Of a stretch of 64,000 bases of DNA, positions 9,429 through 18,211 are shown in pieces. The stretch is from Emiliania huxleyi CCMP1516 (lineage: Eukaryota; Haptophyta; Isochrysidales; Noelaerhabdaceae). The stretch's first letter is position 1; each line of letters opens with the position of its first letter. The translations under genes were made by a program, and so were the position numbers. The stretch is from positions 548,875 to 612,874 of the forward strand of contig NW_005198391.1 in NCBI RefSeq assembly GCF_000372725.1, in the 5' to 3' direction. The notes below the pieces were generated by a model that was given only the letters and a program-made list of their open reading frames with translations, had not been told where the DNA came from and made no database searches.

Positions 9429-10096
9429 GGTGGAGGACTTCCTTTGGGGAACGGGGACCTCCTTGGCGGGGGTGCGTCGTACCTTGGCAGGGTGCGTTGA
9501 GCCGTTGAGCTCCGTTGTGCGTATGTCGAGAAATGATGAGGGGGGGGGGGGGGGCATGGCTTTGTGTGGGGGGCGCATACATGTGTGGAGCTGGGGCCTA
9601 TATTAAAACCATTGCTCATACATCCCTGTTCAAGGTCCTCGCCGTCGCCAAGCGAGACAAGTAAGACCATGCTCAGACTCCTCGCGAATCGCGATGTCCA
9701 CATGATGATTGATGTCGGCACGCGTGGGACGCGACTGAGGACCGCTGTCAGACTCAGAGAGCTGAGGCGATCGCCCTCGGCCTCGCCTCTCTCCGCTCTC
9801 CCTCCGGGGACTCCGCGACTCCGGTCTCCGCCACGCCCAGTCAGTTTGCCGTTAGTGCGCCAGTACCGGTCCGTATAACTTTTGGCAAACTTGCGGGGCG
9901 GCTCACACGCCAGCTGTGTTTCGTGAGTACTACAGTTCTCAGTTGCAACAATCTGCAGAGGCCCAGAGTGGATTTCCCAGAGCTTACGTAGATACCCTGA
10001 GCATTGTACGGCCCCCGCGCAAATCGCGAGCGCGGTGGCTAGAGCCTAGACAAAGCGGCGGGCCCGGTCCCCCCCACGCTGCGCCGGCCGGGGGCG
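9429..10096. other. intergenic, nothing recognised
   Basis: Contains a 17-base G run at about 9540-9555 and no supported gene. It separates the convergent ends of the methylglyoxal synthase and SMU1 fragments. Confidence 0.4.
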
Positions 10097-10301
10097 TCAG
10101 TCGCCATGGGCCGACGCCCGCCAGAGGCGGAGAGTGCCGTCGTCGGACCACGTGGCGACGAGGTTGCGGTGCGGATGGGAGACCACGCCGATCACGTCCT
10201 TTTCGTGCGCCTGCGGACGACCCGGCGGGGGCGAGCTCGACTGGTGATGGTGTGGTGGTGTTGGTTCGTGTGGTAGCGGCGGTGACGGCTTGGTGGGTGG
10301 T

Positions 10302-10333
<32 letters not shown>

Positions 10334-11173
10334 TGCGGTCGCGGCGGCGGCTTGGTGGTGGTGGTGGTGGTGTGGTGGTGGTGGCAGCGGCAGCGGCAGC
10401 GGCGGTGTGCCCTCTCGACTAGTCCTCGGGTGGGCTCGCGGCTAGATCTGGGCCACATCTCTCGACATGGCCTCGGGCAGACCTTGGCCGAAGGGCGAAC
10501 CTCTCTTGCCAAGGGGAGGCTCACGCCGGGCCCGTTGCTCTCTCGACCAGATCTCGGCTGCTTCTCGGCTGCATCTCGGGCAACGCTCGCGCCTTGAGCA
10601 AGTGGCCGAGCTCGCCCTTTCCGAGGTCGAAGGAGTAGAGGAAACCGTCCTCAGCCACGGCGTGCACCCACCTGCTCACGAGGTCGAGGCTCCGCTCTAG
10701 AGGCGCGGCCGGCAGCGCGCTCACCGGAGTGCGCGCACCCGCCCTGCGCTGTCACCATCGAAGCAATGAAGTCGCCGCCCTCCCGCTTGCCTACCTCACA
10801 GCCGAAGTCGTGACTGAGCGCTCCGCCCCCGTGCGACCCCAGAAAGAAACGACGGCGGGCTCGCCCGACGCGAGGCGCGTGGTGATGTCTCCCGAGAGCG
10901 ACGTCACAAACGCCTCGGCAGAGCGGTTGCAGACGAGCAGCGCGTCGGACGAGTTTGGCAAGAACGTGGCGCTGTTGACGGCGAGCTCGGCGCCTGTGCT
11001 CCACCGCAGGGCGCGTCAAGACAGCGCGCAGAGAGAGCGCCTGGACGGCGGCCGCGAGTTCGCCGGTGGGTGCGGGCGGGCGGAACGAGTGGAGGCAGTC
11101 GCAGCTCTTAGCGTCCCACACGCGCACCGAGCCATCGGAAGAGGCCGAGGCGAGGCGGCTGCCGTCGGCGGAC
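10097..11173 (-). CDS. SMU1: SMU1-like spliceosomal WD40 protein, C-terminal exons only
   Basis: Five exons on the minus strand (11173-11064, 10993-10865, 10790-10739, 10671-10593, 10210-10097) join in phase to about 160 residues. They match the end of SMU1, a conserved splicing factor of the spliceosomal B complex. Matching blocks in order are [19 protein letters not shown], then [25 protein letters not shown], the segment [14 protein letters not shown], and finally [20 protein letters not shown] with SDDGTLRLW. The stop is at 10097-10099. Introns 1, 2 and 4 start with GC and only intron 3 with GT; all end in AG. Full SMU1 has about 510 residues with a LisH/CTLH N-terminus; these parts and the first five or so WD40 blades are absent, because the region upstream is occupied by minisatellites and the end of another gene. 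Identity of the family is strong; whether this copy is expressed is doubtful. Confidence 0.8.
10235..10410. repeat. GGT/GGC trinucleotide-rich tract inside an SMU1 intron
   Basis: A run of GGT, GGC and GTGGTG units within the fourth (GC-AG) intron of the SMU1-like gene. On the coding strand it is CCACCACC-like, i.e. pyrimidine and A rich. Confidence 0.75.
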
Positions 11174-11180
11174 CTGGCGA

Positions 11181-11260
11181 GATGTGGGGAGATGTGGGGA
11201 GATGTGGGGAGATGTGGGGAGATGTGGGGAGATGTGGGGAGGTATGGCGAGATATGCGAC
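11181..11260. repeat. 10-bp minisatellite abutting an SMU1 splice acceptor
   Basis: Six perfect copies of GATGTGGGGA (11181-11240) followed by two degenerate ones. On the minus strand the array forms the pyrimidine-rich tract directly before the acceptor of the first recognisable SMU1 exon. Confidence 0.95.
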
Positions 11261-11282
11261 GAGCGCCCGCCGTGCGAGTGAG

Positions 11283-11354
11283 GGTGGCGAGGGCGGTGGC
11301 GGCGAGGGCGGTGGCGGCGAGGGCGGTGGCGGCGAGGGCGGTGGCGGCGAGGGC
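11283..11354. repeat. 15-bp minisatellite
   Basis: Nearly five copies of GGTGGCGGCGAGGGC. In the frame of the upstream nucleotidyltransferase it would read as repeated Ala-Ala-Thr-Ala-Leu. It lies between that gene's last recognisable domain and the 10-bp array. Confidence 0.9.
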
Positions 11355-11359
11355 GCCGT

Positions 11360-12419
11360 TCGCCAGTTGTGCTGCGGAGACAAAGAATCCGCGGAGCAGC
11401 TCGGCGAGCCTCTTTCCGCCGCCGGCGAGAGTCACCGCCGCCCCCGGCCTCCACATGGTCCGTGCGGCGGCGGCGCTGCCACAAAAGGCGTAGCTTACGC
11501 AGTGCCCGTCGTGCGTCAGTGTGGTGTTCTCGACCCAGCAGGTGCCGGCCATGCCATCGACGCGGGCGAGCGTCGCCGCGGCTGCGGCATACTCGGGCGA
11601 CTGGAGGCAAGGCAACACGGGAGGCTGACAGCTCTGCAGGTGGCAGATGGCGAGCAGGACCTGGCGACCGCGGGGACAGTGGCAGCCCTATAAGTGCGAT
11701 GCTTGAGGCGGCCGCACGCGGGGGGGCGGGGGCGTCGCACCCACGCGTAGCTCGATGGCGTGTTGTTTCGCGTCGAGGAGATCCGCCTCGCCTTTGCCCA
11801 CGCCTTTACCAGCACGCAGAGCTGTCGGCCTTGCTCGTCCAGCTCCATGTACGTCCGAATCAGCAATGTGTTGTCAATCGCGATGGCATTGCCGGCCGAC
11901 ACGTCCACAGCAAGCCCGGACACAGGGTCGCGGAGGTTGCAGATCGGGACGCGCGCAAGCGGGACCGGCGTAGCCACCATCGCACTGAAGGGACTCGCGA
12001 AGGGCTGCTGGGCGAGGGCCTCGACGAAGCGGCGCTGCTCCTCCATCGGCAGCTCGAGGAGCACCGCGAGGTCCACATCCGAGGCGGGGCCGCTGAGAAG
12101 CGACGCGGAGCTGCCGAAAGGGACAACGAGCGAGGCGTTGTTAGCGACGAAGAGAGAGGGGCCGCTCATGTTGGCGGATTGAGCGAGCCACGAGCGGGAA
12201 AAGAGGTCCAGCTGCTCTATGAGACGCGCCACGAAGGCGGTGCGGCTTGTCCGTGCCTGTCTGCGCGAGGCCGACAATGCCATCTGAGCCAGCGCTACCT
12301 CCCAATCATTTGCTTCTTGCGCCACCGCATTCAGCGCCGCCACCGTGGCTAGTCGCGCCTTCACGGCCTCCGCCCTCGTTTGCAATACCGCCGACGCCAG
12401 CGCAGGCGCCACACGCCCA

Positions 12420-12456
<37 letters not shown>

Positions 12457-14347
12457 ACTCTGCAGCTCTCTCTTCGGGCGTCTTGGCAGCCTCGATGGCC
12501 GCTAGCCGCGCCCTCTCGGCCTCCCACCTCTTTTTGCGTCCGTCCTCTCGCGGCTCGGGCGTCTTGGGCGCTAGCGGCGCCCTCTCGGCTAGCCGCGTCT
12601 TCTCGGCCTCCGCCCTCGCCTCCAACACCGCCGACGCAAGCGCGGGCGCCACAAGCCCAGCCGCCGCCGCCGCCGCCGCTGCCGCCGCCGCCGCCTCCGC
12701 CTTGGCCGTCGCCTCTAGCTCACGCCACTTCCTGTCCTCCGCTGCCGCCTCGCGCCGCGCCTGCGCCTCGGCCTCTCGTCGCGACGCCTCTTCCACCTCT
12801 TGCCTCGCAGCCTCCGCCGCCAACGTGCGCCGCTCCACTGCCGCCGCCGCAAGATCTTTCGCGGCGTCCGAAACGACCCTCGCTATCAGCTCCTCGGCTA
12901 GGCAGGCACCGGCGCGCTCCATCGCTTGAACCCTTGCCGCCTCTGCTGCCGCCTCGGCACGCGCAGCCCGCTCCGCCTCCTCGCGCGCTTCCTCCACCGC
13001 CAGCCAATCGGCTGGCGCCGCCGCTGCCACCGGCGCTGCCTCCAGCGTGGCCTCGCTCCCAATCAGGCCCTCGATGGCGCCGAGCCGCTCCACGATGCTG
13101 CCCTCGCTCGCCACGCCGAGGATGGCCTCCAGCGAGTCGACGCGCTTTTTCAAATCCGCCCCGTCGGCGGCAGGCCCGGTCCCAATCTCCTCCTCGCACC
13201 GCGCCACGCGCTCGAGCAGCTTGAGGAGCTGCGAGAAGGGGATGCCACCGTGCACTGACTCCGTCTCTGGCGCACGCGGCGCTTCCACCTGGCCCGCTAG
13301 CGCGCACTCTTGAGATGCGTCCGCACCCTGCGCCTCCTGCACCGCCGGCCTGGGGCTGCCCTTGCCGACCTTGCCCTTCCGCTGCATCTTCTTGCTCTTG
13401 ATCCACTGCGCAGCTTCCTCCTCAGCGAGCAAGGAGGCGGCGGCGGCCGCTGCCGCCGCCTCCGCCGCCGCCGCCGCCTCTGCCGCTAAGCCATCGGCCT
13501 CGGAGGCTCCGCCGGAGGCCCGTGGCGAGCTGTGGCCAGCCTCCGCCTGCGAGTTGCGCTGCTGCCGCCGCCGGAGCCGCTCGACAGTTCCACTGCCGTT
13601 GCGACGGGGCGTGCTCGCCTCCTTTAGCACATCAATGTGCGCGTTGAGGTCCGCCATCTTCTTCTCCATCTGCTGCTTTTCAGCGTCAAGGATAGCCTTT
13701 CTTTCCGCGAAGTGAGCCATCTGCTTTGTATGCTCCTCCTGCTGCAGCTTCATATGCGAAGAGAGTCTCTCTCTCATATGCGCGAGCTTGACCCGCAATT
13801 CCACTAGCCATGAAGCTTCGCTGCTAGAGCACGTGGCTTCTAGCGTCTCCAACTCGGCCAGCCGGGCGTCTGTCTCTGCCTCCATCACCGCCGTCAGCGT
13901 TGGCCCCGCGGCCAGTTGCATCACAGACCTACCCTCCGAGTCGAGTTTCTGCGTGTCTGCCCCCGCCTGCAGCAAGCGGCGCACCACGGCGAGATGGCTG
14001 TGCTGGGCGGCGATCATCAACGCGGTGCCGCCGCAGCAATTCTGCTGGTCCGCATCCGCGCCGTGCCGAATCAGCAGGTCGGCCACCTTCTCGTGGCCGT
14101 TGTCGGCGGCAGACATCAGCGCGGTGTCGCCATCGGTGTCCTGATGGGTGATATTTGCGCCAGCTTGCACCAGGATATTGACCAGCCGCTCGTGGCCGTG
14201 GGAGGCTGCGAACATCAGCGCGGTTCCACCGCCCAACGTCGAGTTGACACGGCCGTTGCCGTCGAGCCACGCCCGCACGGCTCCCTCGTCGCCTCGGCAG
14301 ATCGCGTCGACGAGATCTTCTCCGAGTTCAGTACCAGCCGCATCCAT
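11360..14347 (-). CDS. ankyrin - coiled coil - terminal nucleotidyltransferase fusion (Cid1/TUTase-like)
   Basis: A large modular protein starting at the ATG at 14347. Residues 1-150 are four ankyrin repeats (for example GGGTALMFAASHGHERLVNI and DGDTALMSAADNGHEKVAD). Residues 160-640 are Ala/Glu/Arg-rich and mostly predicted coiled coil, with long Ala runs. After about residue 680 comes a Cid1-type nucleotidyltransferase: PFGSSASLLSGPASDVDLAV gives the Gly-Ser and first two catalytic Asp, and LAVDVSAG the third. An intron at 11740-11661 (GT-AG, phase 0) joins SSYAW to VLLAICHLQ and PPVLPCLQ, the PAP-associated domain, ending KRLAELLRGFF. Such enzymes add U or A to RNA 3' ends. The 3' end is unresolved: the frame stays open through two minisatellites to a stop at 11016, overlapping an SMU1 exon. 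The ankyrin and coiled-coil parts may dock the enzyme on a partner. Confidence 0.8.
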
Positions 14348-15277
14348 GTCTAAGCAAAGGCAGGCCGGAAATCGCGGCAAATCCGGCGGCGTGCCGTTTC
14401 CGAAACACAAATTACATTTGTAAATGTAAACAAAACAACTGAGTGTCACAGCAGACAGGCTCGACACAAATTAGAGTAGGGGGAGGGCTCAGGTCTTTTT
14501 CAGTTGCAACCATGATGATAGGTTTGAGCTCCCAATTATATTTCGCAGCGAAAGGTGTGTGTGCATCGACGAGATTCAGCAACGGGGCAAGTCCTTCAGG
14601 CCAACGCCAATCGCAAAACAAAAACCTCTCTCCAATCGCAATCGTTTCGCAGTTGGGGCGAAGTTTGGCTCTCCAGCCTTACCACCATCGGGAGGCGGCG
14701 AGGCGAAATCAGACTCGGTCGAAAGACCCCAGATTGGCATCCAGGTTGCGTTTCGTGCCAAGGCGCGCGGCGAGGGACACATGGCCGGGACTGAGCCCTT
14801 GCTCATCGGCATTGATTCCCTCATCATGAAATGTGGGATCTGTGGGAGACAGATCATGGTCCTTATCCTAGCCCGCGACACGCATCTCACTGGGCGGTGC
14901 GGGTGCTTACTTAGCAGCCGCCGCAGTGACCAGTGTTCCTGCCTGCCCATAAATTGGAGGGCCTTGAGGGAGAGAGGCTAAATTGGCTTGAAGGGGCTTG
15001 AATTTAGCGTAGGTGCGGTAACTTCAAGGCAAAGCGTGTCGCCGAAGAGCGGAAAACATGTTTGTTTGTGAAACGCGGTTCAATGTTGTGTAAATGTGTC
15101 TTGAATGGCGGCTGACTGAAAGGCGGGGGAAGAGCGGGTGAAGGGCGGGTGAAAGGAGGGTAAATGACGGCTGAATCGCTCACGAAGCAACGTAAGAAGA
15201 CATTCGAATAAGCTGTAAGATCGGGCTAAAAAGGCGATTATTGCGAGCCTAGCTAGTGAATTCACGCTTAGGCATCC
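14348..15277. other. divergent intergenic region
   Basis: Lies between the minus-strand nucleotidyltransferase and plus-strand clpS, so should hold both promoters. Open frames of 60-140 codons are present on both strands but none has recognisable domains. A minus-strand stretch at 14450-14600 (LLNLVDAHTPFAAKYNW in one frame) looks weakly protein-like but could not be extended. Confidence 0.4.
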
Positions 15278-15903
15278 ATGAGAGGCACGATCTGGACAGC
15301 GCTCGTGCTGCTGCTCTCGGGCGTGGATGCGCTCCGGGTAGGCGTGGCGCCGCTTTGCGGCGCGCAGCGCGCTGCCGCCGCGACGATGCAGCTGGCGCCC
15401 GCTCCCGCCAAGACCAAGACACGACAGGTGACGGACGGCGGCGGGAGCGGCAAGGGCGGGTCCGGGCCGGCAGCTATCGTGGCCAAGCCCAAGCTCATGA
15501 AAAACACGGAGGAGGTGCCGATGCACAAGGTGATCCTCCTCGGCGACGAGGATTACGAGGAGGAGCCGGTGCGCGAGCTCGTGGCCGGTGCCCCAGCACC
15601 GGCAAGCGCCGCCAGCTCACGAGCCACGTCTGCCCTTCTGTGACTGCAGGTGTGCGAGGCGCTGGTGCGCGTCATCCCCGACCTCAAGGGGGAGGCGAAG
15701 GAGAAGTACCTCGAGGCGCAGAAGACGGGTGCGAGCCGCCAGCCGAGCGCCAGTCCTGCCCGCCCGGTGGAGACCCAACGCCTTCCATCACCCTCGCAGG
15801 CAAGTCGCTGCTGATAGTGGTGCCGTTCGAGACGGGCGAGTTTTACCAGGAGCAGCTCGCGAGGGAAGACCCCATGATTTTTGCTGAGCTCGAACAGGAA
15901 TAG
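15278..15903 (+). CDS. clpS: ClpS-like protease adaptor, plastid-targeted
   Basis: Three exons (15278-15568, 15650-15728, 15800-15903; GT-AG introns) encode 157 residues. The N-terminus MRGTIWTALVLLLSGVDAL is a signal peptide, followed by an Ala-rich basic stretch, as expected for a plastid protein of an alga with a complex plastid. The mature part fits ClpS: VPMHKVILLGDEDYEEEPV (ClpS core strand, usually HKVVLLNDDxxPM), CEALVRVIPDLKGEAKEKYL, and KSLLIVVPFETGEFYQEQL. ClpS delivers N-degron substrates to the Clp protease. Differences from canonical ClpS are notable: the substrate-binding N-D-D appears as G-D-E, and the classical His of the His-x-x-Gly motif is replaced (AQKTGKS). It could therefore be a divergent paralogue with altered substrate choice. 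Phases of all exons agree, so the model is good. Confidence 0.8.
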
Positions 15904-16651
15904 GAGGGGGTAGCCCGCCTCGAGTTCTAAGTTGTGTGAACGCGGTGCACGCGGCTCCAGACTGCAGAGACCTTCCGGTCGATAATTCTCTCTGTATGGC
16001 ACCTCACCAAGTACCTCGCCTGTTCGCCTAAGCCGACTGCTTCCGCATCGAATAGTCCGTTACATGTACGTGTCACTATCGGGTACGAGCGAACAGCGAA
16101 CACTAGGGGTCACTCATAGTACATAGATGTCCCCAGGTAGGGGTGGTGTGACAGAGGCTCCACACCAGACACCACCTGACTCGCGTCGTGCCACCTGAAA
16201 GCCACAAAATGCCGGATTTTGCACGAGACACACGCGGAAAGCGCCACGTGCCTCCACGAGTCCTTTGCAGCTTTTTGCACAAAATGCAGGTGGCTTTTAG
16301 CCACTTGCTCCATGAGCAAAACCGAAAACGCAGTCCAAAATGCAAAAAACACCTGGAGCAGATGGCTTACGGGTTACGCCGCGGCGTACCGGCCATGTCC
16401 ATGTGGTACCGACGGTACGAGCCGTACGTAAAAAACTCACATGCCGCTTGCCGCTGCCACACCGAATCGCAAAATACTCGAGACAAACGCCGGGGGACCA
16501 GACGCCGACCGACCGGTCGTGGGCCGTCGGGTTGGATGCATGGACATGCATGTATGCATGTGCATGCAAATGCACAACATGTGCATGCAGAGGTCCAGGA
16601 CACCGCCGCGCGACAGCACCGTTGTGATTGAGTCGCCCAGGTCGCAGTACT
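15904..16651. other. intergenic, no gene
   Basis: Apart from the fold-back fragment it holds a run of overlapping TGCATG/GCATGCA motifs at about 16535-16590. No coding region is supported. Confidence 0.5.
16125..16380 (+). mobile_element. solo end of a fold-back element
   Basis: This stretch is closely similar to the outer part of the inverted repeats at 54283-54480 and 55810-56012. Shared landmarks in order are CCACCTGACTCGCGTCGTGC, CACAAAATGCCGGATTTTGC, AGGTGGCTT..AGCCACTTGC and CACCTGGAGCAGATGGCTTA. Only one arm is present, so this is a fragment or solo terminal repeat. Confidence 0.8.
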
Positions 16652-17704
16652 TCACGTAGCTATCGCCAGCCAAGCTCGAGCACCTATCATCGGCACCAAG
16701 CCGTCGGTGCAACATTTCCCAGCGGGCGACAGGTTGCTCCATCCGGGTCTCGCCGTCGCGTTGGCCTGGCTCCCCTCTCTCCGCGAGAGCAGCTCGAGCC
16801 CCTCCTCTTGCATCGCCGCGAGGAGCGTCGGCTCGAGCTCTTCGAACAGGCCGGAGCGTGCGAGCAGCAGCCTCCTGCGTGGTAGGGGCGGGACATTGCC
16901 ACGCGTGAGAGGCGGGCGGGTAGCCACGCCGGGGCCTCAAGCCGCGCTCCTGTCGCCACTTCCCTCCGCCCGACGGAGCAGCGACGCCGCGGCTCGCGCG
17001 AGAGGCCGCACGTCGCCAAACGAGAAGGTGACGTCTGCGGCGAGCACGAGGTCAAAGTCGCCTGCTCCCGCGCCTCCTTCGCTGCTCTCCTCGCCCAATC
17101 CTGCCGGACCAACGAGCGGCGCGAAGGCGAAGGACGCGGCGGCTCGCCCTCGCTCGAGGCAGCCTGCCGACCCGGTCCCGTCCGCCGCGTCGGAAGTCGC
17201 GTCCTCCGTCTCTCCGCCGGCGATCCGTGCCAACTGCCGCGCGTCGCGCCAGTCGAAGCAGGCACATCTCGTTTTGGCAGCAAAGCCGTTTCTCGCGGCG
17301 TTAGCCGCGAGAAGAGGCAAGAGGTCAGCGTCGCCGTCGGTGAGGAGGACAAAGGACGCGCCAAGGTCTGCGCACACGAGGCCGGGAGCGCCAGCTCCCG
17401 CCCCGAGCTCAATCACCCTCGCGCCGCGACAGAGGCTCGGCCTCTCGCGCAGGAGTTCCGCGAGAGCGACCGCCGCCGGCCAGACCCGCGCGCCTCCCAT
17501 AACCAGCTGGCTGCGCAGCGTGAGCCCACAGCTCTCAAACGTGCTGGTCGACGCTGCTGCTGGCGGCATGTCGGGCGAGCACTTCTCGGGAGAGCACTGA
17601 GCAGCGTCGCTGTTGACGACCGACGCCGCGGATCGCAGCATCCCCTGGAGTTTCAGTCGGAGGGCGTCGATGTCGCCAAAACCGGCGTCGTCGAGGATCG
17701 GCAT
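16652..17704 (-). CDS. METTL21/Methyltransf_16-type protein lysine methyltransferase
   Basis: Starting at the ATG at 17704 (an in-frame start at 17803 is also possible), the protein shows the seven-strand SAM-dependent fold of the METTL21/FAM86 group. Key motifs are GGARVWPAAVALAELL (the GxxxW-x-a entry motif), ARVIELGAGAGAPGL (motif I, SAM binding), FVLLTDGDADLLPLLAANAA, and DFDLVLAADVTFSF (motif IV, the D-V-x-Y-like active site, here ADVTF). The frame ends at 16937 inside what should be the last third; a second block (RRLLLARSGLFEELEPTLLA, ending 16652) preceded by an acceptor CTACCACGCAG at about 16880 is its likely last exon, though the donor is not resolved. These enzymes methylate lysines on chaperones or elongation factors; the substrate here is unknown. 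Confidence 0.7.
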
Positions 17705-18211
17705 ACGAGTATGTGTCGGGGTGCCGACATGGAAGCTCCGCAATGTGGTTTCTTTAGTGTTAGGTGTCGGTATGTTGTTGGCAAACCAAGACACAGAGCT
17801 CACACAGGATCACAGCGGGAGGAAAGCGGCGAGTCGCAATTCCAGGGGTCGTTGTGGCGGGCCACCCTTAGTGTTAGGTGCTTCCTGGTAAGTTTATGCA
17901 AATTGTTTACTCGCCCCCGGGGTCAACGCGCCGTTTTGGGCGCACTTGATCGATCACAGCTGCGACCTGTACGCACGCACATCCGCACGCGCACACGCAC
18001 GCGCAGGCACGCCAGCAACACAGACAGGGGATGTTTCACCTCTTGTTGCCGCTCGTCACACAGTGTCCACTTTCGTCGAGAGTATTCCGTGACCCGCATC
18101 TGTCCTTTGCGCACGGCGGACGAGCCGACTTCCGTGGACGCAACGGTGAGGAGAAACAACTGAATAGACACGAGCGCTTCGGCTGGTCACATGACTGACT
18201 TTCTGACATAG
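17705..18211. other. intergenic; probable missing 5' exon of the proline-rich gene
   Basis: The next plus-strand gene begins with a splice acceptor at 18210-18211, so its first exon with a signal peptide should be here or further left, but none could be identified with confidence. A CGCACGCG/ACACGCACGC-rich run lies near 17980. Confidence 0.4.

Noticed and set aside
11181..11354. Could the two tandem arrays be a CRISPR array?
   Set aside because: Units are contiguous with no spacers, and the context is a spliced eukaryotic gene.
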